Positions 18,923 to 27,362 of a DNA stretch of 64,000 nucleotides are shown in pieces. The position numbers and the translations under genes are program-made. The stretch is from G963663315 sp963663315. GTDB lineage: Bacteria; Pseudomonadota; Gammaproteobacteria; Arenicellales; Poriferihabitantaceae. Positions within the stretch are counted from its first letter, which is position 1. Every line of letters starts with the position of its first letter. Where the stretch lies: positions 1,426,001-1,490,000 of the forward strand of contig OY760176.1 of NCBI GenBank assembly GCA_963663315.1. Direction: 5' to 3'. The notes beneath the pieces are model-generated. The model was not told where the DNA came from. It did not search any database and worked only from the letters and a program-made list of their open reading frames with translations.

Positions 18923-19029
18923 GGCCAGTTTGGCGCCCCGATAACAATATCTGCCGCCTGAACTGAACCGCCCACTCCCATTTAACTGGCAATCAGCGCT
19001 CCGACGAGCTTTTTGTTTACTTTTCTCAT
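18923..19029 (-). pseudogene. Remnant of glycine-betaine/proline ABC binding protein (OpuAC-like) N-terminus
   Basis: From ATG at 19027-19029, with GGAG six bases upstream, the frame reads MRKVNKKLVGALIAS, a stop (TAA at 18982-18984), then MGVGGSVQAADIVIGAPNWP. This is a lipid-free signal peptide followed by the typical OpuAC mature start. Homology ends right after NWP. The in-frame stop plus the truncation make it a dead 5' fragment. The overlapping 121-codon frame on the same strand is not protein-like. Confidence 0.5.
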
Positions 19030-19034
19030 TTCTG

Positions 19035-19066
19035 CACTCCCGTTTGTAATCACTCCCGTTTGTAAT
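19035..19066. repeat. Tandem 16-bp repeat
   Basis: CACTCCCGTTTGTAAT occurs twice in direct succession, just upstream of the OpuAC-like remnant. The stretch up to about 19250 is AT-rich and otherwise shows no gene. Confidence 0.7.
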
Positions 19067-19263
19067 ATTGGGTAAATAGTTTTGATTCCGGGATTCTGGA
19101 TCGGTAATGGTTACTCTGTAGCCGTTTGACGCATAAATTTACCTTTGACATGACTATATGTCAATCCACTTGTAATATGCTGTGCTATATGTAAAGTTAC
19201 TTGAAATATGCTGTAGAGAACAAATAGACTGTCCCGGTTCTGTAGCACGTAATCTGTCCGGTT

Positions 19264-19386
19264 TTGCCAGGCAAGGAACTGGCGGCCGTGCGTATCGACG
19301 ACATTCTGTGCGAGCATCATGAACGGACTGTGGGCCAGGACAACTGCGTGCGATACCGGTGCCGTGCTCTACAGATTCCGGCCTAC
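19264..19386 (+). mobile_element. Transposase remnant (ISNCY-type C-terminal region)
   Basis: The plus-strand frame contains VRIDDILCEHHERTVGQDN, then CVRY and LQIPA, the pattern seen just after the integrase core in ISNCY-type transposases. Homology stops exactly where the palindrome and direct repeat copy B begin. No ends or catalytic part of the element remain. Its position at the repeat junction points to an IS-related rearrangement. Confidence 0.5.
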
Positions 19387-19408
19387 GAACAACCCCCCGT
19401 GGTTGTCC
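19387..19408. repeat. 22-bp palindromic repeat, copy 2 (one arm base changed)
   Basis: Same element as at 13509, with GAACAACC instead of GGACAACC in the left arm. It forms the left edge of direct repeat copy B. Confidence 0.75.
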
Positions 19409-19600
19409 GCATCGTCAATTCCGGCATACAGAAAACCTGTTCATGAACCGGATCAACGGGTAATATCCGGTCATATCGGAATCACTCCCGGAAATGACCA
19501 ATGAACACGAGCAAGGGTTCATCCCGAATGACCCAATCCTTCCCGGATTCGCTTTGGGTCGAGACAGCAGCACGCACCAGTCCCAACCCGCCACTGGAAG
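19389..19600 (+). repeat. 212-bp direct repeat, copy B (native 5' region of FAD oxidoreductase)
   Basis: Matches 13511-13722 without gaps at about 94% identity by eye. Here the repeat continues into a full-length oxidoreductase gene, so this is the parental copy. Confidence 0.9.
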
Positions 19601-20826
19601 GGGATGCATCTGCAGATGTGGTTGTGATAGGAGCCGGTTTTACCGGGTTGCGTGCGGCGCTTGAACTGGCCGAAGCCGGCAGCCGGGTGCGGGTACTGGA
19701 AGCAGCGGATGTGGGCTGGGGGGCCTCCGGACGCAACGGTGGACAGGTCAACCCGATGCTTCCGTTCAATGCGCCTGACCAACTCCGCAAAATTCTCGGG
19801 ACCAACTGTTTCGAACGTATTACCGACGCCTCGCTGAATTCCGCTAACGAACTTTTTGCCCTGATCAAAAAATACCGGATTGACTGTCAGCCTCGGCAAC
19901 ATGGCTGGTTACGGGTAAACCACAACGCAAAAGCACACAGGGAGTCACTGGCGAATGTACGGGGCTGGAATGAGCTTGGGGCGGACATGTATGTCGTCGA
20001 GCAGGATGACCTGCGCCGGATGTCCGGGACTTCTGCCTACAGGACCGGTGTAGTAACCCCTGCCGGCGGCGCCGTACAACCCTTGTCTCTGGTGCGCGGT
20101 CTTGCCCAGGCAGCGAAGGCTGCGGGCGCACAAATCCACGGGCAAAGCAAGGTCACCGCGTTGCAACGAAGCGCTAATGGCTGGGTCGTTGAAACGGCAA
20201 CGGCAAAAGTGACGAGCGAATGGGTTGTGTTGACGACCAACGGCTATACCGATGGCCTGCTCAAAGGTCTTTCCGGCAGCATCATCCCCCTTGTAGCGAT
20301 TCAGATTGCAACGGACCCTCTTGCAGATGATCAGATCGCGGCTATCCTGCCTGGCCACCACACCATATCGGATACACGGCGAATCATCATGTATGCACGC
20401 AGAGAGCCCGACAACAGGATGATTTTCGGCGGACTCGGACGATACAGGCCGAACGGCGAAATCGGCGGCTTCGAATGGCTTGAACGGGATGCAACACGCA
20501 TTTTTCCCTGTTTGAAAGGAGTACACTGGCGTTTTCGCTGGGGCGGACAGATTGCCTTGACCACAGACCACCTGCCGCATTTGCATGAACCCGAAAAGGG
20601 GCTGATTGCCGGGCTGGGATACAATGGCCGCGGGGTTGCGATGTCCCATGTTATGGGGCGCGTCCTTGCTGAAAGGGTGCTTGGAGCACTACCCGACACG
20701 CTTCCTTTTCCGATCACGCAGATTGAAAATATCCCCTTTCGCGGGGTTCAAATGATGGGCAAAGGGGTAGCTATCGGCTGGATGAGGTTTCTCGACTATC
20801 TGGAGACACGAAGTCAGCCCGGATAG
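19501..20826 (+). CDS. FAD-dependent oxidoreductase (DAO/PuuB-like amine oxidase)
   Basis: The 441-residue flavoprotein has the FAD-binding VVVIGAGFTGLRAALELAE segment near 39-57, WGASGRNGGQV near 73-83 as in gamma-glutamylputrescine oxidases and sarcosine-oxidase-like enzymes, and a C-terminal GLGYNGRGVAMS flavin motif. It probably oxidises a secondary or primary amine. The substrate is not determined by context: a cytochrome b561 and cytochrome c' lie downstream on the other strand. The first 33 codons are duplicated at 13.6 kb. The first ATG is used because the upstream GGAA spacing fits; an ATG nine codons in is possible. Confidence 0.85.
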   Translation: MNTSKGSSRMTQSFPDSLWVETAARTSPNPPLEGDASADVVVIGAGFTGLRAALELAEAGSRVRVLEAADVGWGASGRNGGQVNPMLPFNAPDQLRKILGTNCFERITDASLNSANELFALIKKYRIDCQPRQHGWLRVNHNAKAHRESLANVRGWNELGADMYVVEQDDLRRMSGTSAYRTGVVTPAGGAVQPLSLVRGLAQAAKAAGAQIHGQSKVTALQRSANGWVVETATAKVTSEWVVLTTNGYTDGLLKGLSGSIIPLVAIQIATDPLADDQIAAILPGHHTISDTRRIIMYARREPDNRMIFGGLGRYRPNGEIGGFEWLERDATRIFPCLKGVHWRFRWGGQIALTTDHLPHLHEPEKGLIAGLGYNGRGVAMSHVMGRVLAERVLGALPDTLPFPITQIENIPFRGVQMMGKGVAIGWMRFLDYLETRSQPG

Positions 20827-20857
20827 CACACCGGACAGGCACAGGGGCCTTTCCCTA

Positions 20858-20960
20858 CGAATTGCACCGGGCGTACGGACAACCCCCCGTGGTTGTCCGC
20901 ATCGTCAATTCCGAATTGCACCGGGCGCAACGGGGGCTCGTCAATCCCGTGGCTGTCCGT
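20858..20960. repeat. Cluster of short repeats with 22-bp palindrome copy 3
   Basis: The palindrome GGACAACC-CCCCGT-GGTTGTCC is at 20877-20898. A 16-base word, CGAATTGCACCGGGCG, occurs at 20858-20873 and 20912-20927. A decayed palindrome copy (CGTGGCTGTCCG) follows near 20948-20960 and runs into the 3' end of the cytochrome b561 gene. The cluster lies between two convergent genes. Confidence 0.7.
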
Positions 20961-21561
20961 CTTTCACGTCACGGCGACTTAGGTCCACTCGTACCAGTTT
21001 CTGGCCGAAGAGCATTGCCCGAACCAGATTTTCCTTTTTCCAGACATAGTAGAACACCATAACACTGATATGGAGTCCAAACATGATCAGCAACAGATTC
21101 GAATTCTGGCGATGAATAGAAGTCACTTTCCTGACCATTGCCGATGAAATCGTGTCCGACAGCGGCCCTTCATGGAAAAGTGAATCATCCTCTGCAAACA
21201 ATCCGGTGCAGACCTGAACAATCAGCAGGGTCAACATGACCAACACTGAAAGCCCGCCCAGGGGAGAATGTCCGGCAACTCCGCTCGGCTCGCGCCGGAA
21301 CAACACCCGCAGGTAGGCAATCAGCGCCCGGGGTTCCGGGACCAGTGCAGCAAACCGGACAGGCGGTGGCCCGGTCATTCCCCAGAAAATCCGGAACAAT
21401 AGCAATCCGCCTGTACAGAAACCTGCATAGAAATGCCACTGAATAAGGTTAAAAGTACGAAACTCGCCCAGCAACCAGCCACTGATTACGGTAAACGCCA
21501 ACAGCCAATGCCAGATCCGGGTAACCGCATCCCACACCGGCATGGTTTGATAACGACTCAT
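20941..21561 (-). CDS. Cytochrome b561 family protein
   Basis: The 206-residue membrane protein has four hydrophobic segments (starting near residues 16, 45, 104 and 150) and paired histidines within them (IWHWLL, QWHFYAG, SIHRQN, GLHISVM), as expected for a di-heme b-type cytochrome of the prokaryotic b561 family. It sits 65 bases downstream of a cytochrome c' gene on the same strand; b561 and cytochrome c' genes are often paired, so they probably form an electron-transfer unit. The last codons lie in a decayed palindrome repeat. Confidence 0.85.
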   Translation of the reverse strand: MSRYQTMPVWDAVTRIWHWLLAFTVISGWLLGEFRTFNLIQWHFYAGFCTGGLLLFRIFWGMTGPPPVRFAALVPEPRALIAYLRVLFRREPSGVAGHSPLGGLSVLVMLTLLIVQVCTGLFAEDDSLFHEGPLSDTISSAMVRKVTSIHRQNSNLLLIMFGLHISVMVFYYVWKKENLVRAMLFGQKLVRVDLSRRDVKDGQPRD

Positions 21562-21626
21562 GCAGATTCGACTGCCTCAATAAAGATGAAGCTGTTGCAC
21601 GGGGACTCAAGCGTCCATAATAAACA

Positions 21627-22115
21627 TCAGTCGTCTTCGGCCCGGAAATCGTCGTGGCATCCCTTACAGGACTGTCCGACGTCGCCGATTACCGATCGGA
21701 GTTCCCCAAGCCCGGTTCCCGCAACTTCAGCAAGAGCGGCGACCGCATCCAGAAACGCCTTCCCCTTGTCCTCAATATCGGGAAATGTTGTCCAGATTTC
21801 CGGCAAGGCCCGGGTATCATCGGGATATGCCTCATTGTCGGAACCCCCCGGCCACATACGGCCATTTTTAACTGTGGTCATGATCAACAAATTGTTGGCC
21901 AGGGTTGCCGCCATTTCTGCATCGTATTCAATATCACCCTTCGCCATGCCAAACAGCGGTCCGGCATTGAAGCTGCGCAAAGTCATTTCTGCCTGACGCG
22001 CCTTGACTGCCTTCAGCAAAGGGTCATCGCCAGCCCCATGTGCTACCTGGGCTGCAACAACGCCACTGAGACAAAACACCAAAACCAAAGACGTAATTCT
22101 GATAAATTTTTTCAT
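21627..22115 (-). CDS. Cytochrome c' (periplasmic)
   Basis: The 162-residue protein begins with a signal peptide (MKKFIRITSLVLVFCLSG to about AHG), then a four-helix type domain, and has the single heme motif CKGCH near the C-terminus, the hallmark of class II cytochromes c'. GGAGG seven bases before this ATG supports the start; a TTG two codons earlier is less likely. Cytochromes c' bind NO and related gases, and a role with the adjacent b561 is inferred. Confidence 0.88.
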   Translation of the reverse strand: MKKFIRITSLVLVFCLSGVVAAQVAHGAGDDPLLKAVKARQAEMTLRSFNAGPLFGMAKGDIEYDAEMAATLANNLLIMTTVKNGRMWPGGSDNEAYPDDTRALPEIWTTFPDIEDKGKAFLDAVAALAEVAGTGLGELRSVIGDVGQSCKGCHDDFRAEDD

Positions 22116-22237
22116 CTGCAATCCTCCGGGTTTTTATGATACTGCAATTTTACTTGCCCGCGCCCAATTTTGTCCACCAGTACACCTGCATCCCTATATA
22201 ATACTGCGTCAAATTTTCCAGACTACAGGGTACTTCA

Positions 22238-23899
22238 GTGGCGCAGTACGTTTTTACGATGAATGGAGTGGGCAAGATTGTCCCACCCAAAAAACAGATT
22301 CTCAAGGACATTTATCTGAATTTCTTTCCCGGGGCGAAAATCGGTGTCCTGGGGTACAACGGGGCGGGCAAATCCACCTTGTTGAAAATCATGGCCGGGG
22401 TAGATACCGATATCATTGGCGAAGCCCGTCCTCAACCTGATCTGAAAATCGGTTACCTGGCCCAGGAGCCGGTACTGGATGAATCGAAGGATGTACGCGG
22501 GGTCGTGGAAGAAGCCATGTCGGATATCAACCAGGCCATGGAGAAACTCAATGCGGTTTATCTCGCTTACGGTGAGCCTGATGCGGATTTCGATGCATTG
22601 GCCAAAGAACAGACCCGACTGGAAAACATCGTTCAGGCAGCAGATGGTCACAATCTGGAGCATAAATTTGAAATCTCGGCGGATGCGCTGCGCCTGCCCC
22701 CCTGGGAGGCAAGGATAAATACACTTTCCGGTGGTGAAAGACGTCGCGTCGCACTTTGCAGGTTGTTACTTTCCAATCCCGACATGTTGATTCTCGACGA
22801 GCCGACCAACCATCTGGATGCGGAGTCGATAGCGTGGCTTGAACGCTTTCTCCACGAATTCGAAGGAACCGTTATTGCCGTGACCCATGATCGCTATTTT
22901 CTCGATAATGTCGCGGGCTGGATTCTGGAACTGGACCGGGGCCAGGGCATCCCCTGGCAGGGGAATTATTCATCCTGGCTCAAGCAGAAAGAAAACCGTC
23001 TGCAACAGGAGCAGAAGTCTGAAACCGCACGCATAAAAAGCATCAGGAACGAGCTTGAGTGGGTTCGTTCAAACCCGAAAGGACGTCACGCTAAAGCTAA
23101 GGCTCGAATCAGGCGATTTGAAGAGTTGAACTCGACTGAATATCAGACACGGGCAGAGACCAATGAAATCTATATTCCCCCTGGTCCGCGCCTTGGCGAC
23201 CAGGTGATCGAAGCAAACAGCATCTCGAAATCCTACGGCAACAATATACTGTATGAGGATGTCAGCTTCAGTCTTCCCAAAGGCGGAATTGTCGGCATCA
23301 TCGGCCCCAACGGAGCGGGGAAAACGACGTTATTCAGAATGATGACGGAGCAGGAATCTCCCACTTCCGGCCACTTCATAGTCGGCGAATCGGTAAAAAT
23401 CAGCTATATCGATCAATCACGGGATTCGCTGGATAACGATAAAACGGTATTTGAGGAAATTTCCGGAAACCAGGACATCATGCTTGTCAATGGCCATGAG
23501 GTGCATTCGCGCCGTTATGCAGGCCGCTTCAATTTCAAGGGCGCAGACCAGCAGAAAAAAGTCGGTCAACTGTCCGGCGGCGAAAGAAACCGGGTGCATC
23601 TTGCGAAACTGTTGGCCAGCGGCGGTAATTTGTTGTTGCTGGATGAACCGACCAATGATCTGGATGTGGAAACCCTACGGGCACTGGAAGGAGCCATTCT
23701 GGATTTTCCGGGATGTGCGGCGATAATCTCTCACGACCGATGGTTTCTGGACCGAGTCACCACCCATATCCTGGCCTTCGAAGGAAATTCACGGGTTACC
23801 TGGTTTGACGGGAACTACAGTGATTATGAAGATGACTACAAACGTCGTTTTGGTGACACCGTCAAGCCCGAGAGAATCAAATACAAAAGATTGAAATGA
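22238..23899 (+). CDS. ettA: Energy-dependent translational throttle protein EttA (ABC-F)
   Basis: Soluble ABC-F ATPase with two nucleotide-binding domains that acts at the ribosomal E site. Walker A motifs are GYNGAGKST and GPNGAGKTT, both signature LSGGER motifs are present, and Walker B ILDEPTNHLDAE and LLDEPTNDLDVE are intact. The 553-residue length and the end RIKYKRLK match EttA closely. The start is GTG, giving MAQYVFTMNGVGK as in other EttA proteins. The gene is divergent from the cytochrome c' gene. Confidence 0.95.
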   Translation: MAQYVFTMNGVGKIVPPKKQILKDIYLNFFPGAKIGVLGYNGAGKSTLLKIMAGVDTDIIGEARPQPDLKIGYLAQEPVLDESKDVRGVVEEAMSDINQAMEKLNAVYLAYGEPDADFDALAKEQTRLENIVQAADGHNLEHKFEISADALRLPPWEARINTLSGGERRRVALCRLLLSNPDMLILDEPTNHLDAESIAWLERFLHEFEGTVIAVTHDRYFLDNVAGWILELDRGQGIPWQGNYSSWLKQKENRLQQEQKSETARIKSIRNELEWVRSNPKGRHAKAKARIRRFEELNSTEYQTRAETNEIYIPPGPRLGDQVIEANSISKSYGNNILYEDVSFSLPKGGIVGIIGPNGAGKTTLFRMMTEQESPTSGHFIVGESVKISYIDQSRDSLDNDKTVFEEISGNQDIMLVNGHEVHSRRYAGRFNFKGADQQKKVGQLSGGERNRVHLAKLLASGGNLLLLDEPTNDLDVETLRALEGAILDFPGCAAIISHDRWFLDRVTTHILAFEGNSRVTWFDGNYSDYEDDYKRRFGDTVKPERIKYKRLK

Positions 23900-24040
23900 A
23901 CCCGTTATTGCTACCCTCCACCCGAACACCTTTGCTCATGGTGCGAAGCATAATGTTCCTGTAGCCATTGATTTTGTCTGTCCAGCATTAGACATTCAAG
24001 CGCAAAAGTATATACATTGAATTTTCCCGGTTGTTTGCTT

Positions 24041-24736
24041 TCACTGCTTGACCGTATCAGCGGTCTGATTGAACAGGATTCGCCGTTCTTCTTCCGTGGG
24101 TGGCTCTGATCGACGATATTCCTTGCCAATTTCGATACCCTTTTGCACAGCGGGCCGCTCTTTTATCAAGGTACGCCAAAAGGTTACGTTCGGAAACGAG
24201 TCTAGAGACTCGCCCATCGCATTGGCAATCAATATCCACGGCCAGCAAATCATGTCTGCGATGGTATATTCATCACCAACAATATAATCCCTCCCTTCGA
24301 GACGGCGCTCCAAAACCCCTATACATCGGTTGTACTCGTTTTTATATCGGTCAGAACTGTACTTCTGGTCTTTTGGCGCGTAGTTAAAAAAATGACTGTG
24401 CTGCCCCGCCATGGGACCCAGGCCACCGACCTGCCAGAACACCCACTCCAGGACTTCCTTCCTTTGGACTGGATCAACTGGCATGAACTGTCCGCATTTT
24501 TCAGCCAGATAGATCATGATCGCGCCAGACTCGAACACGGATACGGGGTCACCATCCACATCATGGTCGACTATCGCCGGTATCCGGTTATTCGGACTGA
24601 TGGCCAGAAACTCACGAGTGAACTGTTCCCCTTTGGATATGTTCACTGGAATCATCTGGTAAGGCACGCCCAACTCTTCGAGCAAAATAGAAACCTTCCA
24701 GCCATTAGGTGTAGGCCAATAATAAAAGTCAATCAT
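24041..24736 (-). CDS. Glutathione S-transferase (YfcG/YghU-like, nu class)
   Basis: The 231-residue protein has an N-terminal thioredoxin-fold GST domain (YYWPTPNGWKVSILLEELG, with the Thr and Asn used in disulfide-bond reductases of the YfcG type, then NNRIPAIVD and FESGAIMIYLA) and an all-helical C-terminal domain (DYIVGDEYTIADM). Such proteins reduce glutathione disulfides or organic peroxides in the cytoplasm. The gene is convergent with ettA, with about 140 bases of no visible feature between. Confidence 0.88.
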   Translation of the reverse strand: MIDFYYWPTPNGWKVSILLEELGVPYQMIPVNISKGEQFTREFLAISPNNRIPAIVDHDVDGDPVSVFESGAIMIYLAEKCGQFMPVDPVQRKEVLEWVFWQVGGLGPMAGQHSHFFNYAPKDQKYSSDRYKNEYNRCIGVLERRLEGRDYIVGDEYTIADMICWPWILIANAMGESLDSFPNVTFWRTLIKERPAVQKGIEIGKEYRRSEPPTEEERRILFNQTADTVKQ

Positions 24737-24774
24737 TATTCAATTCCCGGGTTTATGGATCGCGACTCATTGTA

Positions 24775-25965
24775 CTAAGATGCACCAATGGCAGCGCCAC
24801 GGTCAAGCAGTACACGTACCTCTTCGCCCGACATTCCCGCTTCCCTCAGCGCTTCCGATGTATGTCCACCCAGTATTGGACCGCCCATGCGTTGTTCCGC
24901 AGGGGTACCCTCAAATCTGACTGGCGCACGGGTCTGACGCAACCTGCCTGCCTGGGGGTGATCGTTTTCGATAATCAGCGCATTGGCCACCACCTGGGGG
25001 TGGTTGATCATTTCCCGACGGGACAATACCGGCGCACACGGCACGTCAAACTCATCAAAGCGTTTTACCCATTGTGCATTGGTACGGGTGCGCAATGCCT
25101 CCTGGGTCAACTCCAGACGTTCTGTTTTATACACTTCCAGACCTTCAGAAGTCATAAATCGCTCATCCGTAATCCACTCTGGTCGTTCACATGCATCAGC
25201 CAGTTTTTCCCAGTCAACCCGTCGAAAAGCAGCTACGGATATAAAGCCATCAGCAGTTTCATAAATAAGATCGATGAAACTCTGTGCAGTCTCCGTCGGT
25301 AACTCGTCACCAACAAAAGTATGGCCGCCCATATCCGAAGACCACAAAAAATGAATGACTGTGTCCAGCATACTGAGACGGATATGCTGGCCTTTCCCGG
25401 TCTTTTCCCGCGAGTACAATGCAGCACAGATAGCCTGGGCGACAGTAAAACCTGTGAGCTTGTCAGGCAAAATTGTTCTGACCAGCGCAGGACGACCGTC
25501 ACGCGCATTGGCCTGTACAGTGGTCAAGCCAGAAAGTGACTGCACCAATGGATCGAATACCGGTTTATGCGCGTAAGGTCCTGATTCCCCAAAACCACAA
25601 ATTGAAGCGTAAATAACATCCGGCTTTACAGCCCTGGCATGCTCATAACCAATCTTCAAACGATCAGCAACACCGGGGCGAAAATTTTGCATAATGACAT
25701 CTGCGTATGCAAACAAACGCAAAAGCGCTTCCCTGGCGCCTTCTTTTTTAAGGTCCAGGACCACCGAACGCTTGTTTCGATTGTTGTTTAAAAACGCAGA
25801 GGAGAATCCGCCCCGCCGGGTGGCTGCCGCTCTTGAGTCATCTCCTTGAGGCGATTCCACCTTGATTACATCCGCACCCTGATCGGCCAGGATCATAGCG
25901 CCAAGAGGACCGGATATCATGTTGGTCAATTCGATAACACGAACCCCGTTGAGTGGACCAGGCAT
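24775..25965 (-). CDS. CaiB/BaiF family CoA transferase (class III)
   Basis: The 396-residue enzyme moves CoA between carboxylic acids. N-terminal GVRVIELTNMISGPLGAMILADQG is cut here to motif level: VIELT and GP..AMILAD..ADVIKVE, followed by NRNKRSVVLDLK and a DKLTGF segment, all conserved in the family, with the catalytic Asp expected near residue 170. Length is typical. The substrate is not clear from the context. It lies between a GST and a PRTase gene, the latter 18 bases upstream on the same strand. Confidence 0.88.
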   Translation of the reverse strand: MPGPLNGVRVIELTNMISGPLGAMILADQGADVIKVESPQGDDSRAAATRRGGFSSAFLNNNRNKRSVVLDLKKEGAREALLRLFAYADVIMQNFRPGVADRLKIGYEHARAVKPDVIYASICGFGESGPYAHKPVFDPLVQSLSGLTTVQANARDGRPALVRTILPDKLTGFTVAQAICAALYSREKTGKGQHIRLSMLDTVIHFLWSSDMGGHTFVGDELPTETAQSFIDLIYETADGFISVAAFRRVDWEKLADACERPEWITDERFMTSEGLEVYKTERLELTQEALRTRTNAQWVKRFDEFDVPCAPVLSRREMINHPQVVANALIIENDHPQAGRLRQTRAPVRFEGTPAEQRMGGPILGGHTSEALREAGMSGEEVRVLLDRGAAIGAS

Positions 25966-25983
25966 AATGATCAGCTCTGGATA

Positions 25984-26625
25984 TTATCGATCATGATCAA
26001 CCCTGGCAACGAAGATTCCCACCACCGTCACGGCAGGAAATAACCCTTCCAGAAGTTCCTTGCATGCCGAGTAATGTGCGCCAGAGGTCAGGACGTCATC
26101 CAGTAGAATCACCAGGGGTCCTGGCCTGTAACCGGTATCCTGGATATTCAACTTGAAATTTTCTTTCAGTTGCTCCTTTGTTGGTCTCATCTGAGACAAA
26201 TGCGAAGCCTGCACCGACTGTTTTATCACGAATAACTCAAACACATCCACAGGAGCGAGTCCTGCGGCCATTTGATTGCAAATTTGCACCATCCGGTCAT
26301 CGTACTCCGGATCTCCGGTTTTTTTAGAAGGCGGCACAGGTATCAGAGTGATCTTCCTGTCCGGAAAAAGTTTCCGCAACGAAATCGTCAGAATAGACGA
26401 TATCCGTGTTATGACTTCCCTCTTGTCCTGCCAGGCGCCCGGATTCGAGTACCGGGTGCCGGGTTCCCTTTTCAGATCAAGAACAATCCGATTCAGGCCG
26501 AGACCCTCAAAGCCCTCTCCTGAGTGATAATGACCGAGACAATAACACCGGTCTGACCTGTCCAGATAATGATAATCTCCGGTTTGCTCCGGACCGATCC
26601 GGGTTAACTCGACTTGTTCGTCCAT
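25984..26625 (-). CDS. Stand-alone phosphoribosyltransferase-fold protein (ComF-like)
   Basis: The 213-residue protein has the PRPP-binding motif VILLDDVLTSGAHY near 172-185 and an upstream IPVPPSKK segment, both typical of ComF-like phosphoribosyltransferases. The N-terminal zinc finger of true ComF is replaced by a YCLGHYHSGEGF segment with one cysteine, so this is a different subgroup. The substrate is unknown. It may be cotranscribed with the CoA transferase gene 18 bases downstream, but no functional link is evident. Confidence 0.7.
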   Translation of the reverse strand: MDEQVELTRIGPEQTGDYHYLDRSDRCYCLGHYHSGEGFEGLGLNRIVLDLKREPGTRYSNPGAWQDKREVITRISSILTISLRKLFPDRKITLIPVPPSKKTGDPEYDDRMVQICNQMAAGLAPVDVFELFVIKQSVQASHLSQMRPTKEQLKENFKLNIQDTGYRPGPLVILLDDVLTSGAHYSACKELLEGLFPAVTVVGIFVARVDHDR

Positions 26626-26744
26626 TATCCTTCCCGGATACTCACTGCCATGTGCTCAAAGTTTATTGCCCAGCCTTTTTCAAGAGGAATACGTTATAAC
26701 ACTATAAAACCATACTCCACAACAGTTCAACACCGAAATCAATC

Positions 26745-27248
26745 ATGAAAATTACCGGGTTTCCCCCGATAGCGCCGGACAGGCCACGCATCCTGATTTT
26801 AGGCTCAATGCCCAGCAACGAATCATTACGTCAACAACAATATTATGCACATCCGTATAACGCTTTCTGGAAAATCATGGGTCAATTTCTTGGCTTTAAA
26901 GCCAGCCTGGACTATGAACAACGCACCATGATTCTGAAACAACACCATATCGCGATATGGGATGTACTGAAACGCTGCGAAAGACAAGGCAGTCTGGATA
27001 GCGCCATCAAGAGAGCCAGTGAGGAAGCCAATGACCTTGCCGGATTTTTATGGGACCATGACAGTATCAAAGCGGTACTGTTTAACGGGATAAAAGCCGA
27101 AACTTCCTTCAACCGCCATATTCGGCCGGAATTGCACCGCTCGCGTGTCGCCGACACCCGATTTGTGAGGCTGCCCTCCAGCAGTCCGGCAAATGCACAA
27201 CTAAAATTCGAGGAAAAATGCGCAAAATGGCATCAGGCGCTTGCGTAG
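26745..27248 (+). CDS. DNA-deoxyinosine glycosylase (uracil-DNA glycosylase superfamily, family 6 type)
   Basis: The 167-residue protein begins GFPPIA, then has LILGSMPSNESL, QYYAHPYNAFWKIM and the C-terminal LPSSSPANA. This set marks hypoxanthine/deoxyinosine DNA glycosylases related to Mug. The protein would remove deaminated adenine in base excision repair. It is complete; its TAG stop at 27246-27248 is the TAG that precedes the GGACAACC palindrome. It is divergent from the PRTase gene. Confidence 0.85.
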   Translation: MKITGFPPIAPDRPRILILGSMPSNESLRQQQYYAHPYNAFWKIMGQFLGFKASLDYEQRTMILKQHHIAIWDVLKRCERQGSLDSAIKRASEEANDLAGFLWDHDSIKAVLFNGIKAETSFNRHIRPELHRSRVADTRFVRLPSSSPANAQLKFEEKCAKWHQALA

Positions 27249-27270
27249 GGACAACCCCCCGTGGTTGTCC
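27249..27270. repeat. 22-bp palindromic repeat, copy 4
   Basis: Identical to the copy at 13509 and preceded by the same GTAG, which here supplies the stop codon of the DNA glycosylase gene. Confidence 0.85.
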
Positions 27271-27309
27271 GAAGACTACGCATTTCTGATCAAACATGCC
27301 CATCCGTAG

Positions 27310-27350
27310 GGACAACCCCCGTGGTTGTCCGCAACCCCCCGTGGCTATCC
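27310..27350. repeat. Palindromic repeat, copy 5 with a decayed half copy
   Basis: GGACAACC-CCCGT-GGTTGTCC (loop one base shorter) at 27310-27330, followed at 27331-27350 by a degenerate GCAACC...GGCTATCC copy. It lies between the convergent glycosylase and def genes. Confidence 0.75.
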
Positions 27351-27362
27351 GAAGACACCCCG

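Noticed and set aside
18627..18992. Minus-strand 121-codon frame upstream of the giant gene
   Set aside because: Its composition is not protein-like and it overlaps the OpuAC-like remnant, which is in another frame and has family motifs.
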